From Chloroflexota bacterium (lineage in GTDB: Bacteria > Chloroflexota > Anaerolineae > J036 > Brachytrichaceae), in assembly GCA_023382055.1 (NCBI GenBank), contig JAMCQN010000108.1, forward strand, positions 1 through 54,214: DNA of 54,214 nt, in the 5' to 3' direction. Below the pieces are notes generated by a model that worked only from the letters and a program-made list of their open reading frames with translations, did no database searches and had not been told where the DNA came from. The position numbers were made by a program, and so were the translations under genes. Each line of letters opens with the position of its first letter. Position 1 is the first letter of the stretch. Positions 16,685 through 26,433 of this stretch are shown here, one piece after another.

Positions 16685-17206
16685 ATGCTTGACGTAATCG
16701 AGTGCATCAAACAACGGCGCAGTATTCGCACCTTTCTACCCAGACCCGTGCCCCGCGAGACACTGGAGAAAATACTCCAGGCTGCCATCCTTGCGCCGAG
16801 CGCGGGTAATTGGCAGTCGTGGCGATTTTATGTCGTCGTCAACGGTGCACTGCGGCGCGATCTGGCGAAGGCGGCATCCAACCAGGAATTTATCGCTGAG
16901 GCGCCGGTGGTCATTGTAGTCTGCGCCGAACCGGGCCGCGCCGAGAACACCTATGGCGATCGCGCCAGGGAGTTATATTGCCTGCAGGATACGGCTGCCG
17001 CTATTGAGAACCTGATGCTGGCTGCGCATGCGCATGAACTTGGCACGTGCTGGGTGGGTGATTTCGATGAGGCAGCCGTCAGGAGGTTATTGCAGATTGA
17101 CGAGGCGTATCGCCCTGTAGCACTCGTCCCGCTGGGTTATCCCAACGAGACGCCCAATCCGCGCTGGCGCCGCCCGCTCAGCGAAGTTGTCGAATACCTG
17201 GAATAG
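16685..17206 (+). CDS. Nitroreductase-family FMN oxidoreductase
   Basis: 173 residues, a small flavoprotein of the nitroreductase fold. IKQRRSIRTF at residues 7-16 supplies the phosphate-binding Arg/Ser of FMN. APSAGNWQSWRFYVV near residue 38 is the second FMN contact. IENLMLAAHAHELGTCWVG near residue 108 is the dimer-interface helix, and LVPLGYPNE ends the core. The ATG at 16685 is preceded by CGGAGGA at good distance, so an in-frame ATG at 16649 is rejected as start. The next gene starts 11 bases after the stop, suggesting an operon with the UroD-like methyltransferase. The electron acceptor is unknown: quinone, nitro compound or corrinoid-linked reduction are options. Confidence 0.9.
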   Translation: MLDVIECIKQRRSIRTFLPRPVPRETLEKILQAAILAPSAGNWQSWRFYVVVNGALRRDLAKAASNQEFIAEAPVVIVVCAEPGRAENTYGDRARELYCLQDTAAAIENLMLAAHAHELGTCWVGDFDEAAVRRLLQIDEAYRPVALVPLGYPNETPNPRWRRPLSEVVEYLE

Positions 17207-17217
17207 AGGAGACCCGC

Positions 17218-18288
17218 ATGGCACTGACATCCAAAGAACGCGTGATGATATCTCTCTCCTGGCGCGAGCCGGATCGCGCACCGATTCAGACCTATCTGAC
17301 GCCGGAAATCGAGGCCAGCCTGCAACGCTATTTCGGCGCGACCGATTTGCTTCCCGTATTGGGCGTAGATTTCCGCAACGTGGGCGGCGTCTGGAAAGGG
17401 GCGGTCAAGCCGGAGCATGATGGCGTCTTCTATGATATCTGGGGTATCGGGTACCGCAACACGGTCTATGAGTTCGGCGCCTATCCAGAAGCGTGCGATC
17501 TGGCGCTTGGCCGCGTGACGACGATGGACGAATTCAACGCCTATCCATGGCCCGATATCGACGCCTTCGACTTCTCTGAACTGGAAGCGCAGTGCAATCA
17601 GGTCAAGGACTTTGCGGTATGCGTGGGCGATGCCGGCATGCCTGACATCGTGAACGGCGTGTCGCGCGGGCGCGGTATGGAACAGGTCCTGGTGGATATC
17701 GCAACCGGCGATGAAGTCGGTATAGCGATCATTGATAAACGCGTGGATTTCTATCTGGAGTATCTGAAACGCGCGCTGCAGGCAGCCAGAGGAAAAATCG
17801 ATATCGTCTGCCTGGGCGAGGACTGCGGCACGCAGAAAGGCCGTATGGTGTCACCCGTGGTGTTCGACCGCGTCTTTCGCCCTCGACTGAAGCGCTTCTA
17901 CGACCTGGCGCACGAATATGGCGCGAAGGCGATGATGCACTCCTGCGGCGACACCAGCGACCTGCAGCCCACGTTTATCGATATGGGTCTGGATGTGCTG
18001 GACGCCATGCAGCCTGAACCGCCCGGCATGCGCGACATCGAGCGCCTGCGGAAGCTGACACACGGCAAACTGGCCTATTGTGGCTTGATCAGCACGCAGG
18101 ATACGCTGCCACACGGCACGGTGGCTCAGTGCCGCGCGGAAGCGCGTCATCGCCTGGACGTGATCGCCCGGGGCGGGGGTTATTTCTTCTCCCCCGCGCA
18201 TTGCATCCAGCCCGACACGCCGTTAGAAAATGTGCTGGCGATTTATGAAGAGGCTCTCGGCCACACGCTATCCCGGGCGGGCGGTTAA
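17218..18288 (+). CDS. UroD-family protein, MtaA/CmuA-like methyltransferase
   Basis: 356 residues with the uroporphyrinogen-decarboxylase TIM-barrel fold. The Zn2+ ligands of corrinoid/coenzyme M methyltransferases are recognisable: HSCGD near residue 240 (His and Cys) and the later FFSPAHCIQPDTPLENV, with Cys near residue 325. A heme-pathway HemE would instead have the N-terminal RxPVWxMRQAG motif, which is absent. A role in methyl transfer to or from a corrinoid protein, or demethylation of a methoxylated compound, is therefore more likely than tetrapyrrole synthesis. A GAGGAG site precedes the ATG. No corrinoid protein gene lies nearby, so the partner is unknown. Confidence 0.85.
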   Translation: MALTSKERVMISLSWREPDRAPIQTYLTPEIEASLQRYFGATDLLPVLGVDFRNVGGVWKGAVKPEHDGVFYDIWGIGYRNTVYEFGAYPEACDLALGRVTTMDEFNAYPWPDIDAFDFSELEAQCNQVKDFAVCVGDAGMPDIVNGVSRGRGMEQVLVDIATGDEVGIAIIDKRVDFYLEYLKRALQAARGKIDIVCLGEDCGTQKGRMVSPVVFDRVFRPRLKRFYDLAHEYGAKAMMHSCGDTSDLQPTFIDMGLDVLDAMQPEPPGMRDIERLRKLTHGKLAYCGLISTQDTLPHGTVAQCRAEARHRLDVIARGGGYFFSPAHCIQPDTPLENVLAIYEEALGHTLSRAGG

Positions 18289-18301
18289 ATCTCCAGAGAA
18301 C

Positions 18302-19207
18302 ATGACCATGACATCGCAACGGTTCGGGATCTGTCATTGCGCGACCGAATGGGGTTATACATCGGCAAAACGCTACGTCGATCCATTTCACCCGACCGAT
18401 GCATCGCGCAATCAGGTAGAAGACCCCGCGGTAATCGATTACGAGATGTTGCAGACCGGCCACAGCGGTTACGGCAGCCTGGCCAATACGGTCGATTCCG
18501 TTCGGCGTGCAGTGGGCCGCAAACCTGCTATGCCGGTACTCGTCGGCGAAGTCAATTACGAAGGCATCCTGGAAAGCAGCCGCGGGGAAATTCAGCGCAT
18601 CTGTTTCTGGACCAGTATGCTGTCGGGCGCTGCCGGGCACACCTACGGCGCGAATGGCAACGGGCAGGTGAACACGCGCGAGCAGCCCTACGGCCCATCG
18701 CCGCATGGCGCGTCGTGGGGAAACACGCCCTGGACGGATGCCTATCGTCTGCCGGGTTCGGGACAGATGGGCCTCGCCAGGCGTTTGCTGGAGCGTTACG
18801 CGTGGCGGCGCTTCGAACCGCACCAGGACTGGGTTGAACCCAGCGCGGACAGCAAGAATGTGCTGGAGCCGTACTGCGCCGGCATCCCGGGGGAGGCGCG
18901 CGTCTACTGCTTCCCGACGCCGATCGCACCGTGGACGCCGCTGCAATTGGTCGCGGCTCTGGAACAGAACGTCGAGTATCGGGCATTCTTCTTTGACCCC
19001 AAGACGAGCAGCCAGCAACCCGTAGGCAAGGTCAATTCACAGGCGGATGGCGCCTGGCGCATCCCCGCCCCATCGATCATTCAGGACTGGGTGCTGGTGC
19101 TTGAGAGTGAAGTAACCTCGCTCTACAGGCCGGCTTCGGCGACGCGGCTCAATCCCTCCATGTCCAAAAGGATAATTTTCCCGCGGCCCAATTCGATCAG
19201 GCCGTGA
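18302..19207 (+). pseudogene. Decayed DUF4038/GH140-like glycosidase, C-terminal part
   Basis: Reading from an ATG at 18302, the protein matches only the second half of apiosidase-like DUF4038 enzymes: MPVLVGEVNYEGI (conserved catalytic-site Glu region), SGAAGHTYGANGNGQ, LPGSGQMGLARRLLE, then the collagen-binding-like C-terminal domain with YRAFFFDPKTS and DWVLVLES. The first half of the TIM barrel is missing, since the preceding gene occupies that space. After DWVLVLE, where these proteins normally end, the frame continues about 30 residues into antisense of the Crp gene; a TAA lies just out of frame at about 19112. It therefore looks truncated at the 5' end and frameshifted at the 3' end. 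The half-protein might still be made. Confidence 0.7.
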
Positions 19208-19857
19208 GCGCGGAACTCGCCGAGGACTTTCGATACCGTTTCCCTGTAGGTGCCGCTCATGTCGGCCAGTTCCTCATGGGTAGTTCGCACAGTCGTACGG
19301 TGACCCGCAAGGGATTCATCTCTTGACTGCCGCGCCAGTTCCAGTAACAGCAGGGCGACTCGTTCGGGCACACGCTTGAACGCGATATCCATCAGGCGCC
19401 GTTCGGTTTCGATCAGGCGCCGTCCCAATGTTTCGGCGATGCGAAAAGCGATGCGCGGATCACCGAGCAGCAGTGTTTTGACATCGTTGCGGCTCATGAG
19501 GCACAGCACGCAGTCGTCCAGAGTCTCAGCGAAGGCGCCATCCAGCTCCTGTCCGATCAATGCCATCTCGCCGAATATGACTCCGGACTCCAATACGGTC
19601 GTGATGACCTTACGCCCGTCCGGCAACAGGTGGTATAACCGCACGCGACCCTGCTTAAGGATGAATAGCACTTCGACCGGCCGATCCGGCGCGTAGAGTG
19701 TAGCGCCGGCCGCAACGCGCGTCATCGGCGCATGGTCGCCCAACGCCGCAATCTCCTGCGCGGATAAGTCCTGAAAAACATCGACTTCCCGCAGGTATGT
19801 CAGCTTGTCGACTTGAGAAATTGTGGCGCGTGTTGTCATACTTGACGGCGACTGCAT
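19123..19857 (-). CDS. Crp/Fnr-family transcriptional regulator
   Basis: 244 residues. An N-terminal cyclic-nucleotide-binding beta-roll (about 20-135; VFQDLSAQEIAALGDH, ILKQGRVRLYHLLPDGRKVI, GVIFGEMALIG) is followed by a dimerisation helix and a C-terminal HTH_CRP domain (about 165-240; TTHEELADMSGTYRETVSKVL). There is no cysteine cluster of Fnr type at the N-terminus, and the cAMP-contact Arg of true Crp (RSA motif) is not obvious, so the effector is uncertain. The ATG overlaps the stop of the upstream thiol protein by one base (TAATG), implying translational coupling. A redox or energy-state role is suggested by that pairing. Confidence 0.92.
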   Translation of the reverse strand: MQSPSSMTTRATISQVDKLTYLREVDVFQDLSAQEIAALGDHAPMTRVAAGATLYAPDRPVEVLFILKQGRVRLYHLLPDGRKVITTVLESGVIFGEMALIGQELDGAFAETLDDCVLCLMSRNDVKTLLLGDPRIAFRIAETLGRRLIETERRLMDIAFKRVPERVALLLLELARQSRDESLAGHRTTVRTTHEELADMSGTYRETVSKVLGEFRAHGLIELGRGKIILLDMEGLSRVAEAGL

Positions 19858-20132
19858 TAACCCTCGCTCATATCACTTCGTGCTGCCGCTGCCGACCGGC
19901 ACAGGTCAACCCGCGCAAGTAGCTCCGAGTATTCAGGATTGCCCATGAACAGTACCTTATCGAACCACAGGAACATCGGCGTACCGATGACTTGCTGTGG
20001 AACGTCACGCGGCTGCTGATCGATATCGACCAGATCAATCGGAACATCCGGGCGTTCGTGCGCCAGTGACGCAACCAGTTGGCGCGACTGTGCACAACTG
20101 AGGCAATGCGATGAGACAAATACGTTCAACAT
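19857..20132 (-). CDS. Small thioredoxin/glutaredoxin-like CxxC protein
   Basis: 91 residues with the N-terminal half of a thioredoxin fold. It starts MLNVFVSSHCLSCAQSRQL (redox CLSC at residues 10-13), then IDLVDIDQQP and the cis-proline region VIGTPMFLWFDKVL. The ATG at 20132 was chosen because the upstream extension is not protein-like, and family members start just before the first beta strand. A TACAAT -10-like box lies about 35 bases upstream. The gene is coupled by TAATG to the Crp/Fnr gene, so the pair may form a thiol-signalling unit, with the CxxC protein acting on the regulator. That link is inference. Confidence 0.75.
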   Translation of the reverse strand: MLNVFVSSHCLSCAQSRQLVASLAHERPDVPIDLVDIDQQPRDVPQQVIGTPMFLWFDKVLFMGNPEYSELLARVDLCRSAAAARSDMSEG

Positions 20133-20199
20133 GATAGGAATCACCGCTGACTCGCCACGATTGTATCGCAGCGAGTCGGCGGCGGTTGCGCTCCGTTCG

Positions 20200-20637
20200 T
20201 TATCGCTTGCTATGCCACACGTAACCGAGGCCAAGTACCAGGCCAAAGATCATGTGGCCCATCAGGCTCATCAGCATCGCCGTGCTGAGCGCGTTCGCGA
20301 ATTGAACTCCCATTCCCATCATGACAGGCATGATAACCAGCGGCCCCAGCACCCACCAGATGACGCCGTACACCAGGCCGGAGACCGCTCCTTTAGCATA
20401 AGTGTTGCTCAGACCGCCGAAGATGATCCCGAAGGTCGCTCCGATGAATGCGCTGATCATCATATGAATGACCGCGCCGACAACGGGGCTGCTGCTTCCG
20501 ACCATTCCTGCAATGGCGCCAAACATGCCCATCATTGCCATGAGCATACCGAAGACCACGCCGCCGGCGATACCGCCGACCACGCCACTGATCACCCTGT
20601 GTCCGCTCTTATTCTGCTGTTGTGCAATTGTCGCCAT
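20200..20637 (-). CDS. Small Gly/Met-rich membrane protein
   Basis: 145 residues with about four hydrophobic segments rich in Gly, Met and Ala. A short polar N-terminus (MATIAQQQNKSGHR) is followed by GGIAGGVVFGMLMAMMGM, a central AVIHMMISAFIG, GAVSGLVYGVIWWVLGPLV and a final MLMSLMGHMIFGLVLGLGY, ending in a basic tail. GGAGGT stands seven bases before the ATG at 20637, which decides the start. The helix pattern is a twofold repeat (GGxxGGxxFGM... and FIGATFGIIFGG...). It resembles small Met-rich membrane proteins annotated as hypothetical. The Met/His content could suggest metal or redox function, but I cannot assign one. Directly upstream of the thiol/Crp pair. Confidence 0.75.
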   Translation of the reverse strand: MATIAQQQNKSGHRVISGVVGGIAGGVVFGMLMAMMGMFGAIAGMVGSSSPVVGAVIHMMISAFIGATFGIIFGGLSNTYAKGAVSGLVYGVIWWVLGPLVIMPVMMGMGVQFANALSTAMLMSLMGHMIFGLVLGLGYVWHSKR

Positions 20638-20739
20638 TCGATTTACCTCCACTCATAATTCATGCGAAAATGATGAGCCGATAGTAGCAAGCGATGGCTT
20701 GTCTGTCTGTAAGCTGGATTACACAACGAGGCGTTCTTT

Positions 20740-20768
20740 TTGATATGCGCTGTGCACTGTGCTTAAAT
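20740..20768 (+). promoter_or_regulatory. Sigma-70-like promoter for the aldo/keto reductase
   Basis: TTGATA (20740-20745) and TTAAAT (20763-20768) are 17 bases apart, about 48 bases before the ATG at 20816. A GAGGTAA ribosome binding site lies just before the ATG. Prediction by eye. Confidence 0.5.
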
Positions 20769-20815
20769 GAGCCCGGAATTGCCAATCGGGCATAGGTTCT
20801 GTTTGAGGTAACACC

Positions 20816-21793
20816 ATGAAATATCGCAATTTAGGCAAAACGGGAATCGAGATCAGTGAGATTGGGTTTGGATCATGGGGCATCGGAGGGTGGGGCGCCC
20901 TCGACGATGCAGAAGCCATTCGCGCCCTGAACCGCGCGTTGGACCTGGGGGTCAACTTCATCGACACGGCCTACGCCTACGGCGACGGGCACAGCGAGAC
21001 GTTGATCGGCCGGGTTGTGCAGGGCCGGCGCGACAAAGTCGTCATCGCCACGAAGATACCACCCAAGACCATGCGCTGGCCGGTGCTGCCGCACGAAGCG
21101 CTGAGCGACACGTTCCCGAAGGAGTGGATTATCCAGTGCACGGAACGCAGCCTGCGCAAACTGAATACCGATTACGTCGATGTGCAGCAACTCCACTCAT
21201 GGACGCCGGGGTATCTGCAACAGACCGAATGGTTTGAGGCGTTGACCCTATTGAAAGAGCAGGGCAAGGTGCGCGCGTTCGGCGTCTCCGCCAATGATTG
21301 GGAGCCTTACGAAACGACCGACCTCGTGAAGTCCGACATGATCGACACCATCCAGGTGATCTATAACATCTTCGAGCAGCGCCCGGCCGAACGGTTGTTG
21401 CCTGCCGCCTTGGCGCATAACGTCGGCATCATTGTACGCGTGCCATTCGAAGAAGGTCTGCTCACCGGAAAGATGGGCCCAGGTTACCAGTTTGGCAAGG
21501 GCGACTGGCGCGCAGACTGGCTGACGCCCGATCGGTTGGCAGAGGCCGCGCGGCGAGTGGATGCGCTCAAGACGTATCTCACGCCGGATGCTCCGACGCT
21601 GGCCGCGCTGGCTTTGAAGTTCTGCCTGAGTCACCCGGCCGTGTCAACAGTCATCCCCGGCATGCGCAAGGTGGCCAATGTGGAAGCCAATGTGTCAGCC
21701 TCCGACGGCAAGCTGCTGTCTGCATCAACTCTAGCTGTGCTCAAAGAACATGCCTTTGCGCACGGGTGGAGCTATCCCTGGGCGCAGAAATAG
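20816..21793 (+). CDS. Aldo/keto reductase
   Basis: 325 residues, an NAD(P)H-dependent (beta/alpha)8 barrel. It begins MKYRNLGKTGIEISEIGFGS. The catalytic tetrad is visible: Asp in FIDTAYAYG with Tyr, Lys in VIATKIPPK, and His in DVQQLHSW. The C-terminal STVIPGMRKVANVEANV stretch contacts the cofactor phosphate. It belongs to the AKR group of YghZ/Tas-like or MocA-like reductases acting on sugars or aldehydes. A GAGGTAA site precedes the start. It is a single-gene unit bounded by a promoter and a perfect 14-bp hairpin. The native substrate is not evident. Confidence 0.92.
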   Translation: MKYRNLGKTGIEISEIGFGSWGIGGWGALDDAEAIRALNRALDLGVNFIDTAYAYGDGHSETLIGRVVQGRRDKVVIATKIPPKTMRWPVLPHEALSDTFPKEWIIQCTERSLRKLNTDYVDVQQLHSWTPGYLQQTEWFEALTLLKEQGKVRAFGVSANDWEPYETTDLVKSDMIDTIQVIYNIFEQRPAERLLPAALAHNVGIIVRVPFEEGLLTGKMGPGYQFGKGDWRADWLTPDRLAEAARRVDALKTYLTPDAPTLAALALKFCLSHPAVSTVIPGMRKVANVEANVSASDGKLLSASTLAVLKEHAFAHGWSYPWAQK

Positions 21794-21820
21794 CAGGCTG
21801 ATGGCGGAAATATGCACCGC

Positions 21821-21853
21821 ACCCTTGCGAAGGCTCGCAGCCTTCGCAAGGGT
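21821..21853. terminator. Bidirectional terminator hairpin
   Basis: A perfect 14-bp stem, ACCCTTGCGAAGGC (21821-21834) with GCCTTCGCAAGGGT (21840-21853), has a 5-base loop TCGCA. It lies between the convergent aldo/keto reductase and GT2 genes. No U-tract follows on either strand. Confidence 0.7.
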
Positions 21854-21877
21854 ACGCTAGGAAGGTGTAAAGAGTAA

Positions 21878-22663
21878 TTATCCCGGCTTCGTGCGGAGCT
21901 TGTACGCGCCGCTGACCGCAAACCAGCGGATGCGCAGGAGTTCGACAAACGCGTTCAGGCTATCCTGCATCGGCCTGATTTTGGATTCGTCGTGATGCAC
22001 CCATTCGAGCGGCACCTCGGCGATCTTGTAGCCCAGTTTGCGCGCAATATAGAGCATCTCAACGTCCGAAGCCGCCGCGACGCTGGCGGTGGTCAATGAT
22101 TCTGCCGGCGTGTTATACAGCAGCGTGTGGCGCAGAATGTGCTGGGCTACCGGCGTGCGATAGGCCTTGAACCCGCACTGTGTGTCGCGGAAACCGCTGA
22201 CCACGACGACGCTCACCAGCACGCGCCACGCGGCGCTCATCAAAAGGCGATACCAGGGCGCCCCTGGACGCCCGGCGCGCGAGCCAATGGCTACGTCATA
22301 ACCGGATTTCAGTTGGTTGACCAGTTTGAGGAACTCTTCCGGCGGTGTGGACAGGTCGGCATCCGCGTGCAGGGCATATTTGCCGCGCGCCTGCATCAGA
22401 CCGGTGCGAACGGTATACGCCTTGCCGCTGTGCGGGTTCTCGATTAAGCGCAGCCCGCTGTATTGGCGCATGGCGGCGCGTACTAATTCTCGTGTGCTAT
22501 CTTTGCTGCCATCGTCGACGATAATCAACTCGGAGTCGATCCCTGACGTGCTGATGAAGCGGATGAGACGGTCAAGCGTACTGGGAAGCCGCTTTTCCTC
22601 GTTGTAAGCCGGGACAATAATAGACAGCGTTGGTTGCTGGCTTTCCTGATCGTTATAGTTCAT
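21878..22663 (-). CDS. Family 2 glycosyltransferase, dolichyl-P-glucose synthase-like
   Basis: 261 residues, a GT-A fold cytosolic or membrane-associated enzyme. Motifs appear in order: SIIVPAYNEEKRLPSTL, LIIVDDGSKDST (DDG nucleotide site), HADADLSTPPEEF (DAD metal site), and DTQCGFKAYR with the catalytic region. This set is typical of ALG5-like/dolichyl-phosphate beta-glucosyltransferase proteins in bacteria, which load polyprenyl-phosphate with glucose. There is no C-terminal membrane pair, as many bacterial members lack one. ATG at 22663 is chosen; a GTG at 22678 would add five residues. Transcribed divergently from the first ABC exporter operon. Confidence 0.9.
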   Translation of the reverse strand: MNYNDQESQQPTLSIIVPAYNEEKRLPSTLDRLIRFISTSGIDSELIIVDDGSKDSTRELVRAAMRQYSGLRLIENPHSGKAYTVRTGLMQARGKYALHADADLSTPPEEFLKLVNQLKSGYDVAIGSRAGRPGAPWYRLLMSAAWRVLVSVVVVSGFRDTQCGFKAYRTPVAQHILRHTLLYNTPAESLTTASVAAASDVEMLYIARKLGYKIAEVPLEWVHHDESKIRPMQDSLNAFVELLRIRWFAVSGAYKLRTKPG

Positions 22664-22777
22664 GGATGATATGAGCACGCAATTCGTGTATATCCTCTAA
22701 CGTGTTGCGACCATTCTAGTGCAAAACGGATAACCTTGACGCAGTAACATGAAGACCTGCGCCCCAGGTATACGACA

Positions 22778-24523
22778 ATGAACATACCGCTGCGAAGATA
22801 CTGGGATTTGCTTGCTGAGTACATCAGGCCGCAAAAAAGGCGCTTTGTCTTTCTTACCGTTCTGCTGCTGGGCAGCATCGGCCTGCAGATCGTGAACCCG
22901 GAGATCATGAAGTACTTCATCGACACCGCGACCAGCGGAGGATCGGCCTCCAACCTCGCGCTGGCTGCCCTGGCATTCATTATGCTGGCGATCGTCCAGC
23001 AGGGCGTCGGCGTCACTGCCACCTACCTGGGCGAAACCGTGGCTTGGAACGCCACCAACGCGCTGCGCGCTGACCTGGCGCAGCACTGCCTGAATCTGGA
23101 TATGAGCTTCCATAACGACCGCAGCCCGGGCGAACTGATCGAGCGTATCGACGGCGACGTGGTTGAGCTATCGAACTTCTTCTCGCAACTGGTCATCCGC
23201 GTCATCGGGAATATCGTATTGTTATGCGGCGTGCTGATAGCACTGGCGCTGCAGGACTGGGTAGTGGGTCTGGCGTTCGCGCTATTCGCGGTGATTGCTC
23301 TGTTCGTCCTGAACCGTGTGCGCGGCATCGCCATCCCGCATTCGAAAGCGCTGCGCGCCGCCATCGCCGACCTGACCGGCTTCCTGGAGGAGCGGCTCGC
23401 GGGCACCGAGGATATCCGTTCGAGCGGCGCGGTGGACTTCGTCATGAACGGTTTATACCAGTTGCAGCAACGCATCCTGGGACATCAGCGCAAAGCCTGG
23501 ACGCTGAACATGTTCGTCGGTTTCACGGGCAGCACGTTGCTGGTCGTGGGAAACATCATCGCCATTATTTCCGGATACCTGTTGTTTACCAGCGGCGCGA
23601 TCACCATCGGCGCCGTGTACTTGTTCATCTACTACATCAACTTATTGAGCCGGCCGATCCGCGAACTGACGCAGCAGACCGAAAACCTGCAGAACATCGG
23701 CGCGGTGACCGAGCGCCTGGCTGACCTGCGCAAGATCACCACGCGTACACAGGATGGCCAGGGCATAGAGATCGGGCGCGGGCCGCATGCGCTGGCTTTT
23801 GACGGCGTGACGTTCGGTTATCATGCTGACGAACCTGTGTTGCGCCAGATCAGCTTCGAGTTGCCGCCTGGGAGCATCATGGGATTGCTTGGCCGTACGG
23901 GCAGCGGCAAGACCTCGCTGGCGCGTCTCGTCTTCCGCCTGTACGACCCCACGGAAGGGACGATCAAGTTAGCCGGCGCAGACATCCGGCAAGCCAGGCT
24001 GAGGCAACTGCGCCAGAGCGTGGCGCTGGTCACGCAGGATGTTCAACTGTTTCAGGCCAGTGTGCGCGACAACCTGACATTCTTCGACGACAGCATCTCC
24101 GATGAGCGCATACTGGAAGTGATCGAAGAACTGGAGCTGTCCGACTGGTATCGCGCCTTGCCGAATGGCCTCGATACCCGGCTGGAAACGGGAGGTCGCA
24201 GCCTGTCGGCAGGCGAGGGCCAGTTGCTGGCGATGGCGCGCGTCTTCCTGCGCGCCCCCGGGTTGGTGATCCTGGACGAAGCTTCATCCAGGCTGGACCC
24301 GGCTACCGAGCAGCGCATCGAGCGCGCCATCGACAGGCTGCTGCGCGGGCGAACGGCGCTGATCATCGCGCATCGGCTCAGCACCGTTGAGCGCGCCGAC
24401 AGCATCATGATCCTCGAGGAGGGGCGCGTGATAGAGACCGGCGCGCGCTTGCGGCTCGCTGCCGACCCGGATTCGCGGTTCGCCAGGCTGTTAAGCACTG
24501 GACTCGAGGGGGTGCTGGCATGA
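22778..24523 (+). CDS. Heterodimeric ABC exporter, half-transporter A (first operon)
   Basis: 581 residues: six-helix transmembrane domain (about 20-320) then a nucleotide-binding domain. The NBD shows Walker A GRTGSGKT from about residue 372, a degenerate signature LSAGE in place of LSGGQ, Walker B LVILDEAS with the catalytic Glu, and the H-loop IIAHRLST. It overlaps the next gene by four bases (ATGA), and both halves should form a heterodimer. In the dimer, its intact Walker B would meet the partner's LSGGQ to form the hydrolytic site. The family exports drugs, lipids or peptides. It is paralogous to the gene at 31946-33691, which has exactly the same length. Confidence 0.92.
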   Translation: MNIPLRRYWDLLAEYIRPQKRRFVFLTVLLLGSIGLQIVNPEIMKYFIDTATSGGSASNLALAALAFIMLAIVQQGVGVTATYLGETVAWNATNALRADLAQHCLNLDMSFHNDRSPGELIERIDGDVVELSNFFSQLVIRVIGNIVLLCGVLIALALQDWVVGLAFALFAVIALFVLNRVRGIAIPHSKALRAAIADLTGFLEERLAGTEDIRSSGAVDFVMNGLYQLQQRILGHQRKAWTLNMFVGFTGSTLLVVGNIIAIISGYLLFTSGAITIGAVYLFIYYINLLSRPIRELTQQTENLQNIGAVTERLADLRKITTRTQDGQGIEIGRGPHALAFDGVTFGYHADEPVLRQISFELPPGSIMGLLGRTGSGKTSLARLVFRLYDPTEGTIKLAGADIRQARLRQLRQSVALVTQDVQLFQASVRDNLTFFDDSISDERILEVIEELELSDWYRALPNGLDTRLETGGRSLSAGEGQLLAMARVFLRAPGLVILDEASSRLDPATEQRIERAIDRLLRGRTALIIAHRLSTVERADSIMILEEGRVIETGARLRLAADPDSRFARLLSTGLEGVLA

Positions 24524-26397
24524 CCATAAGCGAAAGCACGCCGCAGGATAAAAAGACCGCACGATTGCCGGCCTGGTATGTCATCCTGAAGATGGTGCAG
24601 TACCGACCCAAACTCTGGTTGATCAACCTGGGTGCAATGCTGCTGCTGACGGTGTTCTGGCAACTGCCGGGTATCATCATGCGCGAGTTCTTCAACATCC
24701 TGACCGACAACGAGCAGGCCGGCTTTACCGTCTGGTCGATTGTGGCGCTGCTGCTCGCGTTTGAACTGGGCCGTGATGTCAGCCTGACGGGGCTGATCCG
24801 CAGCAACGTGCCGTTCTTCGTGCATACCATGACCCTGTTGCGCAAGAATCTGCTCAAATACATCCTGAAACGACCAGGCGCAAAGGCGCTGCCCGATTCC
24901 CCTGGTGAGGCGACCAGCCGCTTCGGCGGCGATGTCTTTGAGATTCCGCTCTTCGCGTTATGGTTGAATGATATCCAGGGCAGCCTGTTCTTCGGCGTCG
25001 TCGCCGTCGTGATCATGCTGAGCATCAACGCCACCATCGCCCTGATCGCGATCATCCCATTTATCTTTGTCGGTTTCATCGCCGCCGCCGCGACGAACCG
25101 GATCGAGATGTACCGCCGCGCCAGTCGCCGGGCGGCCGGAATCGTAGTCGGATTCATCGGCGAGTTTTTCGGCGCGGCTCAAGCAGTGAAAGTCGCCACC
25201 GCCGAGGAAGGCGTTATACGATACTTCAGGCAACTCAACGACGACCGGCGCAAGGTGGCGTTGCGCGACCGGCTCTTCAACGAGTTGTTGAACTCCATCT
25301 TCCGCAACGGCGTCAACCTGGGCACCGGCGTCATTCTGCTGCTGGCCGGGCAGGCCATGCAGCAGGGCGCGTTCACGGTGGGTGATTTCGCGCTCTTCGT
25401 GTTCTTTCTCGACGGCATCAGCGATATGACGACGTTCACGGGATTGCTGGTGGCGCGTTATAAGCAGATCGGCATTTCGATAGAGCGCATGACCCGCCTG
25501 ATGGAAGGCGCGCCGGACAAGGCGCTGGTGGAGTTCAGCCCGGTCTATCTGGATGGCAAACTGCCGCCGATCAACTACCCGGTCAAGACACCGGATGACG
25601 AACTGCGCCATCTGGAAGTGGCGGGCCTGAGTTACTATTACCCGGGCACCGAACACGGCATCCAGGACATCAACCTGCGTTTGGAACGCGGCACGCTGAC
25701 GGTCGTCACAGGCCGCGTCGGCTCAGGCAAGACGACGCTGTTGCGCACACTGCTCGGCCTGCTGCCCAAAGACAGCGGAGACATCACCTGGAATGGCCGC
25801 CTGATCAGCGACCCCGCTACATTCTTCGTGCCGCCTCGCAGCGCCTATACCGCGCAGGCGCCGCGCCTGTTCAGCAACTCGCTGCGCGATAATCTGTTGA
25901 TGGGTCTGGATAAAGATGATGCCGCCATACAGCGCGCGATTCGTCTGGCCGTGATGGAGCAGGACCTGACCGAACTGGAGAACGGGCTTGAAACGATGGT
26001 TGGGCCTAAAGGGGTGAAACTTTCGGGCGGCCAGATTCAACGCACCGCGGCGGCGCGTATGTTTGTGCGCGAGCCGGAGCTACTTGTGTTCGATGATCTG
26101 TCGAGTGCGCTGGATGTTGAAACAGAACAAGCCTTGTGGGAGCGCGTGCTGGATGGCGAGTCAACGAGTGACAATGCAGGGTTGCCGGCGAACGGACAGC
26201 GCCGCGCAAGACAGTTCACCTGTCTGGTGGTGTCGCATCGCAAGGCTGCCCTGCGACGCGCCGATCACATCATCGTGTTGAAAGACGGGCGTGTGGAAGC
26301 CGAAGGCCAGCTCGATGATCTATTGCAGACCTGCGAGGAGATGCAGCGCCTGTATCATGGGGAAACCACAACTGAGCGCGAAGATAGCATGGCCTGA
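24520..26397 (+). CDS. Heterodimeric ABC exporter, half-transporter B (first operon)
   Basis: 625 residues: a six-helix transmembrane domain (about 30-330) and an NBD with Walker [10 protein letters not shown], an intact LSGGQ signature, but Walker [13 protein letters not shown], with Asp where the catalytic Glu should be. An extra segment of about 25 residues sits between the D-loop and the H-loop [13 protein letters not shown]. The Asp substitution pairs with the partner's degenerate LSAGE signature, so one ATP site is non-hydrolytic. This matches the asymmetry of TM287/288-, BmrCD- and LmrCD-type exporters. Overlapping start (ATGA) with the first half indicates coupled translation. Paralogue of the gene at 30065-31939. 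Confidence 0.92.
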   Translation: MTISESTPQDKKTARLPAWYVILKMVQYRPKLWLINLGAMLLLTVFWQLPGIIMREFFNILTDNEQAGFTVWSIVALLLAFELGRDVSLTGLIRSNVPFFVHTMTLLRKNLLKYILKRPGAKALPDSPGEATSRFGGDVFEIPLFALWLNDIQGSLFFGVVAVVIMLSINATIALIAIIPFIFVGFIAAAATNRIEMYRRASRRAAGIVVGFIGEFFGAAQAVKVATAEEGVIRYFRQLNDDRRKVALRDRLFNELLNSIFRNGVNLGTGVILLLAGQAMQQGAFTVGDFALFVFFLDGISDMTTFTGLLVARYKQIGISIERMTRLMEGAPDKALVEFSPVYLDGKLPPINYPVKTPDDELRHLEVAGLSYYYPGTEHGIQDINLRLERGTLTVVTGRVGSGKTTLLRTLLGLLPKDSGDITWNGRLISDPATFFVPPRSAYTAQAPRLFSNSLRDNLLMGLDKDDAAIQRAIRLAVMEQDLTELENGLETMVGPKGVKLSGGQIQRTAAARMFVREPELLVFDDLSSALDVETEQALWERVLDGESTSDNAGLPANGQRRARQFTCLVVSHRKAALRRADHIIVLKDGRVEAEGQLDDLLQTCEEMQRLYHGETTTEREDSMA

Positions 26398-26433
26398 ACC
26401 ACTGAGAGTTTTGTTTGCTTAAGAGGTGTTTGT

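Noticed and set aside
17218-18288. HemE, heme-pathway uroporphyrinogen decarboxylase
   Set aside because: The HemE N-terminal motif is absent, and zinc ligands of corrinoid methyltransferases are present instead.
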